Shown here: positions 24,420 through 36,099 of the stretch, in pieces | Layout of the letters: the number at the start of each line of letters is the position of its first letter | Position numbering within the stretch: the stretch's first letter is position 1 | Assembly (NCBI GenBank): GCA_030549775.1 | Contig: CM060177.1 | Coordinates: 29,850,014 to 29,914,013 of the forward strand | DNA length: 64,000 bases | Direction: 5' to 3' | Source of the DNA: Tamarix chinensis | Taxonomy: Eukaryota > Streptophyta > Magnoliopsida > Caryophyllales > Tamaricaceae | The notes under the pieces: model-generated | Told to the model about the DNA's origin: nothing | What the model saw: only the letters and a program-made list of their open reading frames with translations | Database searches by the model: none | Program-made: the position numbers and the translations under genes

Positions 24420-25970
24420 TACTTATTTACCCCTTACTTATATAATTGCTAAGTCATCCCTTCCTTACTTGACAAATTACCATATTACCCTTTAGGCTGC
24501 ATAATTACCAAATTACCCCTTATCCAATTTAGGTTACCAAGTTATCTCCTACACTTCTTAGATCACCATTCACCCCTCATAATTGCTACACTTAACATAT
24601 GTCCCATTTGGTTGGTTAGATTACTATTTTGCCCTTTTCTTTTATTACAATTAACAACTTGCCCTTCAATTGGATAAATTACTAAATTACCCATCTTCAC
24701 TATTATGATTACCAATTTCCCCCTTTAGTAGGTTAAACAATTACTAACTCACCCTTTAATCGATTAATTACCAAATTACCCTTCTCTATCATCATAATTA
24801 CCGAATTGCTCCTTAGTTGGTTAAATTACCAAATTACCCTTTTCCATTGTCATAATTACCATTCTACCCTTCTCAATTATTATAATTACCATTTTCCCCT
24901 TTTCAATTATTATAATCCCAAATTACCCTTCTTCATAATTACAATTATTAATTTACCCTTCTTCATAATTATAATTATTAATTTACCCTTCTCCTTATTT
25001 ATAATTGTTAACTTACCCTTCTCCATTCTTATAATTACTATATTGCCCTTCTCCATTATTAAAATTACCATAATGCCCTTTTATTGGTTAATTTACCAAA
25101 TTACTCTTCTATAGTATCATAATTATCCAATTACCCCTTTTTAATCTTAATTTAATTACCAATTTATCTTTCGTCTTTATCATAATTACCAAGTTACACC
25201 TTACTCCCAAATTACCATAATATCGTTTTATTTACAAAATTACCACAAAACCCTTTTACTTATAAGATTACCACAACATTCCTTTTACTTTACAAATTAC
25301 TATTTTACCCTTTCACATCCAAAATTACCATATTTATCTTTCCTTACAAAATTACCATTTTCCCCTTCTTTTCCAAAATGACCATATTACCCCTTTACTC
25401 CCAAAATTACCATAATACCCCTTACTTATAAAATTACCATTTTGCCATTCACTTATAAAATTACCATATTACCAATTAGTTATGAAATTACTATTTTGCC
25501 CCTCTACCTCCAAAATTACCATGATGCCCCTTTACTTGCAAAATTACCATCTTTTCCTTTACTCGTAAAACTACCATAATACCCCTAACTTCCATAATTA
25601 CCACAATACCCCTTTTCACTTGTAAAATTACCATATTGCCCTTTTCCTTCAAAATTACCATAATACCCTTCTTCATAATTTACAATTTTATCATTTTACT
25701 TATAGAATTATCATTTCACCCCTTCTTTTGGAATTACCAAAATACCCTTTTACTTATAAAATTACTGTTTTGCCCTTTTTTTTCAAAATTACCAAAATGC
25801 CATTTTACTTACAAAAATTACCATTCTACCCTTTTACTCCAAAATTCCCAAAATACCCTTTCACTTATAAAGTTACCATTTTACCCCTTTATTACAAAAT
25901 TTCCAAAATATCATTTTCACTTATAAAATTTCCACTTAACCCCTTTATTATGCCACTTTTATGAATTTAC
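24420..25970. repeat. degenerate AATTACCATATTACCCTT minisatellite in LTR A
   Basis: About 1.5 kb of degenerate units of 18-30 bp built from AATTACC(A/T)... and CCCTTT. Also present, shorter, in the chimeric copy at 44440-45220. It produces Phe/Leu/Pro-rich reading frames that are not genes. Confidence 0.9.
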
Positions 25971-26589
25971 CACCAATACATAAAATACCAATATTAGCAC
26001 TTCATTCTTATCATTTAAGTCCACCAACTTGTAATTATTCAACATGATACTCATTAGCAACTACATATATTAGATCACATACTTCATAAGCATATCACTA
26101 AAATACCCTTAGACAATAATATTACTCATGCATTAGCAACATAATACATCATAGACAAGCATTTAACATTTCCATCAATAATCAAACTCCTTCCTTAATT
26201 ATCATACCTACACATGGCACAAAGGCTATCATACTTTCCCTTTTTATCAATCACTATAAACAACCATCTATATATCATGCTAGGCACACAAAACATGCAT
26301 AAAATCATACTAAAATCCCTAATGTGCTAGCATACGTTTTTCCTTGTATTTAAGTGAGGATTAATGATTACCTTAATCCCGCAAAAATCAAACCTTACCA
26401 GTATCCCGGTTAAGGATTTCAAGGCTTAATTAGCAACTCAACACCTAAAAATAATATCAATAATTATTATGTTAGAAGTAAGAAATTAAAAGGATAAAAC
26501 TTTATAAAAATTTATTTAATAATAATACACTTTAGTTAACCATTAATATACCTCAAAATTTAGCCAAATAATTTCCAAAACAAGGTGGA

Positions 26590-27835
26590 GCTCACGCTGC
26601 ATGAACAGCGTGAGTCTCATGTAGAATGAGAGGAAAAAGGGTTCGAAGGGGGGTGAGATAGAAGAGAGGAGAGATGGCTCGGTTTAGGGAATTTAGGCTA
26701 GCAAAGAAGGTAGGTGGGGGAGGATTGGAGGCAAGGTAAGGGTGCAGGAGTGAAGAGGGGGTGTAGGTGGAGGCTAAGGATGGTTTCCCGGCGGCATAGG
26801 ACGGCGGAGGTGGCGGCAGCAAGGCGGCGAAGTTGGCTGCCGAGATGGGTCGAGGTGGAGGGGCTAAGAAGGAAGGAAAAGAGAAGGAAAAATGAAGGGT
26901 TAAGGGGGATGTTTTCGGGAAAGTAAGGTATGGGGTGGTAGAGGGGGTTGCATGGTGTCAAACGGTGGGTTGGGTGGCGGTAGAGGTGGCTGGAAGGCGG
27001 TGAACGGGGCAGTTGCAGGTGGCTTGGCGATAAGGGGAAAAATGGGGAGAAAAAGGAAGGGGTGGAGAAGGGAGGAAGCGTAGGGGGCTTGAGGGGGCAG
27101 CGTGGTGGTGCAGGGCAGTAGGAGGTGGTGACAGGAGGCGGCGCAGGGGTTGGAACAGTGGTTGGAAGCGACGGCGATCAAAACCGGGGAAAAATGGGGG
27201 GAGAAAGAAGGAGAGAAGAGGGAGCTCGGGGAAGGAGGAAAGACCTCAAAAATTATAGGGAATGAAGGCTGGTGAGGGTAAGAAAAGAAAGAGGGAGAAG
27301 AGAGGGGCAATGGCTGATCGGCGAGAGGACAAAGGGTGGCAGATGGTGGTCGGTTGATAGGGGAAAGAGAGGGAAGAAGAAGGAAAGGGAGATAGCATGC
27401 AAGGTGTGGTCCAAGAGCCGGTTTGGCTCAAAAAAGGAAAGAAAATGACGGGGGAAGAGAGAGAGGGAGAGGGAGCAGGTGCGGTGGTAGGTGGCGACAG
27501 TTGCAGGGCGTCTCGGTGGTGGCAGACATGGGGTCGAAGCTTGCAGGTGGTCGGGCGTGGAAGAAGAAAGAAGGGAAGGGGTGCGAATGGTTGGACCGGC
27601 GCAGGAAAGAAGTGGAGCCAGCCGGTCCAGGGGAAAAAAAGGAAGGAGGGCAGCTGGCTTACTAGGCAGGCGTGCAAGGAGGAGAAGGGGAAACGGGCCT
27701 GGCCCAAGCGCGCAGGGGAGGGCCTGGTCAGGCCGGGCGGCCCAAGGGAGGGGGAAAAGGGAAAAAGAAGAGAAGAAAAGGAAAAAGGGGGGAAAGGGTA
27801 AAAAGGGAAATGGAAAAAAATAGGGAAAATAAAGT
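26590..27835. repeat. GC-rich purine-asymmetric block in LTR A
   Basis: The plus strand is strongly G/A-rich and the minus strand C/T-rich. Reading frames on both strands are low-complexity Pro/Ser/Leu or Gly/Arg/Lys-rich and are not conserved as proteins between copies. Equivalent blocks lie at 61350-62520 (LTR C) and, reversed, at 55515-55890 (LTR D). The likely role is LTR regulatory or leader sequence. Confidence 0.7.
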
Positions 27836-28144
27836 AAATTAATTTATAAAATCATAAAATGTAATATTCTTGATAAATTATTTAATTTAAATAATTTAAT
27901 TCATTATAATCTAATATATTAGTTTAAAAAGAATAAAGTTGGTAAAATATTAGTTTGAAAAATTATTTAAAAATAGAATGATAAAATAACAAAATATCTA
28001 TTTTAATTTAATAAATATTCCCGTCCGAATTTATATACTCAAAGATCCACAAAATAATCAAATTAAATAATTTTAAAAGCTAATTTATTTCAAATAAAAG
28101 CTATTTATTAAATTATTAGTTTTCTAGAAATTTGGGGGATTACA

Positions 28145-28880
28145 ACTACCCTCTGGAAGTCTCCACTCAGCCTAAACCATATATAAATATCAAACTAATC
28201 AATTGGTTACGAACAAAATGAAACATGTAACTGATCTGCAAAATTGAAACATTAGCTTTAAAATTTACCTTTATCTTATTGAAAAGCCTTTATTTCATTG
28301 TAGGATCCATATATTTCCAATTTCTACACATATAATTCAACATTCCAAAAAATAAATAAATACAATTGATGAGAAAGTTTTGTCAAAAATAGACATGTGC
28401 AAATAGAATTAGAATAATAAAAATTAGTTTTACCATGAATCAAGAGGACAATAATTTTTTACCCACACTCCCAACTCTGTGATGAACTAGTTTGTGTCAT
28501 TGCATATAATTCTATTCATTTCTTCAGTGATTTTAGCATTTGGCTTTGTGGTGTGGTCATTTATTCATGAATTATAGTAATTTTACCACGAGTGGACCCC
28601 CACTTTGGCCCTACATCACATAAGTATATTGGTTCAACAAATAATGATAGATATGTACAAAAAAAATATATAATTAAAAAATATATGATAGAAAAATAGG
28701 CATTCTTAACCCGAACCTGTCCTTTGTGATTGTTGCAATCGATGAAGTTGCGTATATGTCATATGATTGGCTAGGTTATCAGATCGCTCATCATGACCAT
28801 CCGATGAAGTCTCCTGCTTTACATGCACTATAGCTTGTGATGATGAAAGGTTAGATGCCGTTAACTTGCCAAATCTAACA
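28145..28880 (-). pseudogene. CACTA second gene, 5' part
   Basis: Continues the Transposase_24-type gene upstream of the LTR A insertion. On the minus strand: a Ser/Gln-rich start (TASNLSSSQAIVHVKQETSS near 28865), HMTYTQLHRLQQSQRTGSG, then near 28620 KWGSTRGK, the RGPTR-like element of this family, and a decayed IVCNDTNQ-like segment. Exon borders are not clear. Joined with 21375-22560 it would make a gene of normal size. Confidence 0.6.
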
Positions 28881-28979
28881 ACAATAAAATAAATTGATTG
28901 ATATGCTAATTAAATAAATTATGACACAACAATTATATCATTTGGAAATTTATCATCATCACCTTCGACTCTAAAGGAA

Positions 28980-29790
28980 AACTAAAATAATATCATGCAA
29001 TATCTTCATCTAATTCTAAGTCTGAATAGTAATTAACTTCACCATTTTCATCTTCGAGACCCTCCTCCTCTTCTTCCTTCTCCTACTCTTCTTTTTCCTC
29101 CTCCTCCTCATTATTCATAACCCTTTAAATGTCACAAATATCAACTAAATTAGGTTCAATATCATCACGTACCAAAGGAATTTCATCCCAATTTAAATCA
29201 TGCATATTATAAATCGTAGTAGTCATCTCATTCTCCTAATTTGCATTTTAAGGTTCAGTATCATCATCAATGTCCTCAACAATAGGAAAAGCAAAATGAT
29301 TTCAAGGACTTGTTTTAAAAACTATCCTCCACTGAGGTTCTTTATGGGCCTTTACATAAAAAAACTTGCCCTACTTGAGAGGCTAGCGCAAAAGGCTCAT
29401 TATATCTTAACCTACTGTTAACATTAATAAGGGTAATTTCATATTTATCATCTCTCTTTACCCCCATCCTCTTATCCCATACATTGAACCATTCACATCT
29501 AAAAATAATGGTAGTAGGACTACCATGATTTCTGATAGGGTCATATTCTAACACAATCACCTCCTCTAGTAACCTGTAAAAATCCACACCTCCACTATCA
29601 TCATCTCCTTTTACCATTACTCCACTGTTTTGTGTCTTCCTTCTTCTTTGGCACTTTCTTGTATGAAATCTATAACCATTCACAACATATCCCTCATATG
29701 TAAGCACATTCCTCATTGGACCTTGAGCTAGACATAATAGTTAATCTGTAATCCTTTCATCCCTGGCATCTCTCAACTCTGTTATCTATG
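28980..29790 (-). pseudogene. CACTA transposase gene, DUF4216 region
   Basis: Minus-strand reading: LLCLAQGPMRN, YEGYVVNGYRFHTRKCQRRR, KTQNSGVMVKGDDDSGGVDF, then YRLLEEVIVLEYDPI and FRCEWFNVWDKRMG. After a frameshift comes EPQWRIVFKTSP, and then NHFAFPIVEDIDDDTEP near 29300. This is the DUF4216 pattern found at the C-terminus of plant CACTA tnp2-type genes. An acidic tail follows. Stops lie before LLCL and within the tail. Confidence 0.88.
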
Positions 29791-30011
29791 TTACATAAAA
29801 ATTAAAAAAAATGTAATAAATAGGTTATTACTATAATATCTCTATTATTTAAGTCATATAGATTATTAGTTCACTTACTCTCTTTTTAAACCACTTAACA
29901 AAAGCAACAGGTTGTCCTTCATTGGCATTCAAATACTCCCTATCATGAAGAACAATTATTAATCTTTATAGCTTATTTACATATTCAATATTCTATATAA
30001 ATTTTAAATAA

Positions 30012-30330
30012 TCTTACTTACTCATAAAATTGTTGAAATTCTTCATAATTTCTTAGAATGTACAATTGCACTTGCTCCTAATCTTTAAAGCTTAACTCTT
30101 TAAGTGTAGCCTTCCCTAATGGCTTACCATACTTACAGAAAATAGATAAGATATAGGGAAGTGGGTGATTCTCATCATTGTTCTTCTCTTCACTATTGAA
30201 TTGTGTCTCTATTTTACTCAAATACCATGAGCAAAATGTAATACATTCATCTACAATTTCACTATCTACAATTGATCCTTCTAGAAATGCTTTGTTGCCT
30301 ACAAATGATTTATAAGTATGCATTTCCCTA
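30012..30330 (-). pseudogene. CACTA transposase gene, DUF4218 second exon
   Basis: Minus-strand reading MHTYKSFVGNKAFLEGSIVD, then SEIVDECITFCSWYLSKIET. This matches the DUF4218 block with N-K-PEGSI and DECLTFCSRYL. It ends in LKELSFKD and, past a stop, YILRNYEEFQQFYE. A likely intron separates it from the upstream exon at 30420. A short exon EYLNANEGQPVAFVKWFKKR lies near 29940-29880. Confidence 0.82.
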
Positions 30331-30419
30331 CAATAAGAAAAAAGTCACAATTTTATGTTTTACATTACAAAATATATTATATTAAAATATTGTAACTTTA
30401 CATTACCTTTCAAAGTGCC

Positions 30420-32725
30420 ATATCGAACGATAAGCCACAAGTCCCGCTAACTTTGCTTCATTGGCCAAGTGCATAGTTAGATGCACCATCACAACAAAAA
30501 AAGAAGGAACAAATACTCATTCTAATTTGCAAAGGGTGATAGCTATATCTTTTTTCATTTTCTCCAACACATCAATATTTAACATCTTTGAACATAGTTG
30601 CTTCAAATATCTACTCAACTCTACCAAAGGTTGAAGCAACTTATCATCTAACACACCTCGAAAAGCCAGTAGAAGTAAATCTTGAATAAACACGTGACAC
30701 TCATAACTCTTCATCCCAGAAATCCTACCATCTTCCAAGCTTACACATCTTGAGACATTGAATGGATAGCCATCAAGAATTATCAAATTTTCTAGTAGGG
30801 CAACAACTTCCCTCCTCTTAAATAATGTTAAACTATAAGATGCCTTCGAAATATGAAACTTTTCCCCCACCAACTTAGGACGCAAATGTGGATGCGTCTT
30901 CATCTTATCAAGGTCCAATCTAGCATTCAAAGTATCTTTATTTTTTCTAGGTATGTCCAATAATGTGCCCAAGATATTGTCACAAATGTTCTTCTCCACA
31001 TGCATCACATCTAGATTATGCCGAATCAACAAATGCTTCCAATATGGGAGTTCAAAAAAAATACTCTTTTTCTTTCATTGATGCACCAAGTATCACTCAG
31101 ATGATTTACTCTTTCCAAATGTGACATTTATAACTCCACTCAATTCTTCCAAAATATCATGCCTAGAAAGTGATTATGGTGGAGGGCCTCTTTTAGTATG
31201 TCAAACACCGAAGTCTTTCCTATTAAATCGCCATTTATTGTCCGGTTCCAAGAATCTCCTAGGTTCCAAATAGCAGTTCTTATGAGAGTGCCTTAATCTT
31301 TGATACCAAGTATCCTTATGGAAATTATGACAAACAAGGGTCCCTTTTGAGCTCCATCCAGTCAAATAGCATAAGCTGAAAAATCACTAATTGTCCACAT
31401 TAAAACATCATACATATTAAACACCTCACCAGTACGTGCATCAAATGTCCTAACCCCATTCTCCCACAATTCCTTTAATTTTTCTATTAGTGGTTGCAAA
31501 AATACATCTATGTAATTGCCTGGTGATTTTGGACCAGGAATTAATAAAGATAACATGAAGTAAGCACTTTTCATGCACATCCAAGGAGGCAGATTGTATG
31601 GGACAAGAATAACAGGCCATATGCTATACTTGGAACTTAAGTGTGCTCTAAGTTTGAACCCATCACTCATAAGTGTCAACCTAACACTCCGTGGATTAGC
31701 GGAGAAAGTGGGAAATAATGCATCTAGAAACTTCCAAGCTCTTGAATCTACAGGATGCCTCATAATTCCATCGTCTAGGTGATGCTCTTTATGCCACCAC
31801 ATATGTTCAGCTAATTTGGAGCACCTATACATCCTTTGAAGCCTCAAGATTAAAGGAAAATAACGTAAGACTATTTGAGGCACCTTATTTCTCATATGAA
31901 ACCCATCACCATCACTGCTACTTCCATCATCTTGATTCTTGTCCTTCCATCTAGAGCATCCACAAACTGGATAATTATTGTATTGAGCATATTCTTTCCA
32001 AAAAAATATGCAATGATTAATGCAAGCATCAATTTTCACATAATTCAAGTCAAGTTTCTTAGTGTATTTCCTTACTTCATACGAAGTCTTAGAAAATCCT
32101 TTATAAAAGTTAAAGGCTCTATGTACAACTTTAAGTAGCATATCAAAAGATTTATTACTCCATTTATTACTCACTGTGATGTGGAGTAAGTTAACCAAAA
32201 ATTCTAATTTTGAGAACGTATTACAACTTGCATACAACTCTATGTTAGCATCTTTCATCAACTTAAAAAACTTCTCTAAACCAACACCATTTTCCTCGAG
32301 AGATTGACACCCTACCTTTGATCCACTATTATCAACACCCATGGAAAATTGAACGTTTGTCACATCTTGTACTAATGGACCCATATTATCAAGATCTGCC
32401 TCACCATCCGCATTAACTCCAGTCTCTTCATCATAAGTATCATGAACACTAATATTGTCACCCCTAATACCGCTGCCATCACTTTCTGCATGAAAAATCC
32501 ACGGATTATAATCATTCTTGATGCCGTACATCATCAAATGAATCCACATAGTATGTCAATTTTGGGCTAAAATAAAATTACAATTCAAGTAAGGGCATTT
32601 TAGCATAATTCCCTCTTCCTTTCGACCAAAACAAAATTCTAAAAATTCATTAACACCTTCAATATACTCTAACTTTCTCCTATTATTTTTCCCTTATGTT
32701 TCATCCAAATTTTATCCCTAGGCAT
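30420..32725 (-). pseudogene. CACTA tnp2-type transposase (PF02992-like) with DUF4218 start
   Basis: Start ATG at 32725 (MPRDKIWMKH). A one-base frameshift and an in-frame TGA at 32558-32556 precede the long open frame. Recognisable blocks: RKLEYIEGVNEFLEF, a CPYLNC zinc-like pair, CGCSRWKDKNQDD, VPQIVLRYFPLILRLQRMYR, WHKEHHLDDGIMRHPVDSRA, RLTLMSDGFK, WPVILVPYNLPPWMCMK, LSLLIPGPKSPGNYIDVFLQ and LMWTISDFSAYA. After a frameshift near 31362 come LTGWSSKGTLVC, then HLLIRHNLDVMHVEKNICDN and LLDIPRKNKDTLNARLDL. It ends with an AKLAGLVAYRS-like piece. This transposase cuts at CACTA ends; here it is inactive. Confidence 0.93.
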
Positions 32726-34700
32726 TTTCGAAACAATAACTACACATGCATAAGCAAATAGGAAAAGATATATTAGGAAATGTTCATCGGTCAAATATAA
32801 TCAATGACTATCTTCTATTTTTCTTATTGATTAAGTTGATTTATGTATTAATTAATAGTTATTATATATATGAAAAACAAGCATTTGAATAATTTCTAAA
32901 GGAATGTTTCTATCTTAAAATTTGATGCTTAATTGTTTGTATTAATTGACTGTATAAGAGAACATAAATTTAAGGTATAGACTAGTGCAATATTTTCTAA
33001 AAGTTGATTTACAATGCTCAAGTAGCAGTATGATTGATCATTTATAATATTTTCACCTAGATTGGATGAACTTAACCACCTAGATCCCCCAACTTTCATT
33101 TTTACAAATTTTCAATCTATAAAAAAAATAAAAAAAAATTGGTCACACCATGATTCGTAAGATAATATGGATAAAGAGAAGAAGAAAAGGAGTATGCATA
33201 AAAAAACTCTAAACCACTACTGCAAACTTATAGACGAGTATTTAGAAGGACGGTTGGCTAGTTGTATCCACTGTCCAATGAAGAAGGATCCTTTAACTTG
33301 AAATTAGATTGTTACTTGGTCTACTTTTTCACCACAAGTATTCTTGTGCACAAATTTTGTATTTTTTTTTTATCATTGAATTGCTAGATTAAAATTTATA
33401 TGGATTGAAGGTCTCCCTCAACTTACACTATGACTTTTTGGTCATGAAAACATTTAAGATTCTTAGATTACAAGTATGTACTATTCATTATTGTCCTAGC
33501 TCTTTAAACATTGATGTCTTCCCCTTGTGTAATATGTATTTAAATTGTATATTTCACATATTCACATAAGATTATTTTTAAAAGTTAAATAGCATATTGT
33601 AATTTTTCCCCTTTCTCTTTTTGCCTATTAGGTAAAGGTAAAACATTCAAGAAGATCAAACCAAATCCTAGCAAAGAAGATTTGCATATTGTAGTTGCAA
33701 ATATTTTGAAAGAAGTAGACTTCAATACTGTAAGTGTCTACCATTTGTGCAGCAAAATTGATGTAGCAAGAAGTAGACTTAAGCTGTTATTTAGCAGCAA
33801 CATAATATTGGAATTCTCGACAATGATGTTGTGAAAGAATAATATTAAAATAAAAGGTGATATATGAGTCATGTACCAAGTTTTTCTTATTTTCATTAAT
33901 TTTTATTTCTGATAATTGAATTGCAAATGAAGGGTGTGAAATTCCGACTAAAATTAGATATTTTTTAGCAAAGAGCTTAGCAAAAGTAACATTTGTTGGA
34001 ATCCATTTAAATGAAGTATAGGCCATGTTAAATACATAGCCTCTTCCAAATGTTTAGGTATATCCTGAATAAGATTTGGTTGTATAATGTAAACCTACAG
34101 ACAATATTTTATATGTGGTAAAACAGTAAGAAGTTCGATTTTCTTGTTATATGATTCAAGAAACATAGCATTTCATATGTGTATGACTCAAACCTTACTC
34201 TTCCCAAACCACCCTGTCCCTCAACTGAAGGGAATTGCAAATGAAGGGGAACAAATGAATTATCAAACCAGCAACATACAATTAAAGAGCAACTTACAAT
34301 AAAAAAGAATTATCAAACTAGCAACATACACGCACATACAACACTAAATTAAAAAGACACATTCAAGGAAACTGAAACAATTAAAGAGAAAAATAATCCG
34401 GCAAAATAAGACTTACCACCGTTTGCTACCCAAAAAACCAGATGGAGGAAGATGAATATTGTTGAACAATACCTGCACTTGCAAAATTATCAAACTAGAG
34501 AAGAAGATTTAGGAAATAACACACTTTATACAATAAAGTTAGAGAATAGGGTAGAAGATTAGCAGATGAAACCAAATGAAGAAGATGAACCAGAGATGCT
34601 TGAATCAGGGTTGGGCGAAACAAAGGATTAGGGTTGGGCAAAATGAAGAGGGAAATTTTCTTCTATTTTGTTTATGTGTGGGAGTCTGGTGGTAGAGGTA
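32726..34700 (-). other. CACTA 5' non-coding and leader region
   Basis: AT-rich, with no supported gene. It would contain the promoter and untranslated first exon of the transposase gene. The stretch near 34590-34660 with GATTAGGGTTGGGC is the most GC-rich part. Confidence 0.45.
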
Positions 34701-35300
34701 AAAATTTTGGGCGCCAACAAAATATATAATCATTGCCTAAATATTATTTTTATTCAACGAGATTAATTTTGTTGCCTATATTATTGTAGCTCAAAATAAT
34801 CGAGAATAGATTTCTTGTCTATTAGCGGGACCACCGCTAGGGGTGCTTCGCGCCCCCTTGTTTAACAAAAAAAAAGCATACATATTTTGAACAAACACAT
34901 ATTTGATCATATTCCTTAAATTTTAAGTTTTCATTTGAATATATAATGAGCGCACTTCCTATATTAAACACATCATAAAGTGCTAGATTTAACATTTTCA
35001 GCAGCCATTTACTAAAGCATGGGTGACAAAAAAATAAAATTTTGACCCAAAAGTGAAGTATAGGTGACAAAAAAATAAAATTGTGGCCCAAACTACATTA
35101 TGTACAACAAAAAATAATATCATTGCCCATATAATTCTCCACTGTAACAAAAGGCAACGATTATAAAAATTTGTTGCCCTAAAGAAAAAGAAGGGAAACA
35201 ATATATTTTCATTGCCTAAAATACAACCAAGGGCAACAAAATCTATTTTGTCACCCTATTATCATAGAAATCATCGCCCGAACTCACTTTTCTTGTTGTG
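34700..35300. repeat. CACTA right subterminal region
   Basis: Repeats such as GGTGACAAAAAAATAAAATT (twice, near 35021 and 35061), GGCAACAAAATCTATTTTGT and TTGTTGCCC. It ends TTTTCTTGTTGTG at 35300. It also contains an internal TTTCTTGT at 34812-34819 in a similar sequence setting, and two adjacent GC-rich hairpins. Confidence 0.8.
34824..34858. other. two adjacent GC-rich hairpins
   Basis: AGCGG-GACCA-CCGCT (34824-34838), then AGGGGTGC-TTC-GCGCCCCCT (34839-34858, one G:T pair). They are sharply different in composition from the AT-rich surroundings. Confidence 0.8.
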
Positions 35301-36099
35301 AGGGTTATGTCATCCTTAAGCTCTTCATTGATAGTAGTTGGTTCTTCAAACTCGTCATCTAGCAAAAAGAGTAGAATTATAGGTTTTTTACAATGATGCC
35401 CAGGACTATATTTTTCATCATAATTAATGTATATTCCTTGTGCGTGTTGTCTTTGACATTCTATTTTGGTTAGGTGGCGTAGTGGCGGAGTGTTTTGGTG
35501 GGTAGGGGCATAAAATTGTGATAGAGCAAGGAGTGGTGGTCTAAGACTAGGTGGTAAATTTGATGGAGAAGGTTGAGTTTGGTACTATCAATTGAAGGTA
35601 GCTCATTTATCTTGGTAATTAACATCAACCAACTTAGCTAAACCAATGAACTCAACAATCGTTGTCAGTTTGAACATCATGATCTCATTCTTGAGGTGGG
35701 GTTTGAGGCTAGAAATGAAGCATTCTATGATAGAATAAAGGGTGAGGTTTGTTATCATATTGCTAACTAACTCAAATAAAGTATTGTAGTTATTGAGACT
35801 ATCACTTTGGCCAAGTTTAAAGATGATGGCTTGAGGGTTATAGTAAGTTGGGGTAAAAAAAAAGTTGAAGGGTGTGGGCTAAAGTTGTCCAAGAGGTGAG
35901 TTCCCCATTTTTGAACATCCATTGAAACCAGGTAAGAGCATGTCCAGATATGAAAAAACTAGCAATGTTAACTTTTTGTTCATCTGGGGTACCATGAAAA
36001 GAAAAATACTATTTAGCTTGAAAAATATAATCAAGCAGTTGAGTGCCATCGAACAAAGGTCACATTTTAGGGGGTTTATGGTTAAAGGGGTGGAAGTTA
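35301..36099 (-). pseudogene. G1 gag, capsid and zinc knuckle
   Basis: Minus-strand blocks: FDGTQLLDYIFQAK, YFSFHGTPDEQKVNIASFFI, SGHALTWFQWMFKNGELTSW and PTYYNPQAIIFKLGQSDSLN near 35830, then a decayed Pro-rich stretch. The zinc knuckle NYDEKYSPGHHCKKP near 35420-35380 has its first Cys replaced by Tyr/Asn. FLLDDEFEE follows, then the CACTA insertion. This is a typical retrotransposon gag, broken by stops near 36060 and 36000 and in the linker. Confidence 0.92.

Larger units (their letters stand above)
22651..28144 (-). mobile_element. giant solo LTR A (5494 bp) of the TGTAACACCCC family
   Basis: Starts TGTAACACCCCCAAAA and ends TTTGGGGGATTACA. It is flanked by the duplication ACTAC (22646-22650 and 28145-28149), and no second LTR or coding domain is present. 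From left to right it holds a promoter-distal block shared by all copies (CTTAGTACCAGACCGG near 22755), GGTGGACCGG repeats (23340-23730), a long ATTACC minisatellite, a GC-rich block and an AT-rich end. I call it a solo LTR because of TG...CA and the 5-bp duplication. A non-autonomous element with unusually long inverted ends is the alternative. Strand is relative: copy D is taken as forward. Confidence 0.8.
19677..35300 (-). mobile_element. CACTA (En/Spm) DNA transposon, autonomous type, decayed
   Basis: The right end reads (minus strand) CACAACAAGAAAA, one base off the standard CACTACAAGAAAA. The left end is decayed (GGAGCAAGAAATAATAC); both continue with TTCGGGC or TTTGGGC followed by CAACAAAAT-type repeats. 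Inside, on the minus strand, are a tnp2-type transposase with DUF4218 and DUF4216 regions and a second gene of the Ptta/En/Spm (Transposase_24) type. Host is G1, between its gag zinc knuckle and protease. A 5.5 kb solo LTR is nested in the second gene. The 3-bp duplication is not certain; AGG is a candidate. Confidence 0.9.

Noticed and set aside
24806..25964. Hydrophobic Ile/Leu/Phe-rich frames that look like membrane proteins
   Set aside because: Translation of the ATTACC...CCCTT minisatellite.
26592..27823. Long open frames on both strands, up to 153 codons, Pro/Leu/Ser-rich or Gly/Arg/Lys-rich
   Set aside because: Low-complexity products of a purine-asymmetric block inside LTR A; the related blocks in LTRs C and D do not keep any protein.
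34824..34858. Twin GC hairpins as a Helitron end
   Set aside because: The hairpin resembles a Helitron 3' stem, but no CTRR end with an AT target or 5' TC end could be found in a consistent place.
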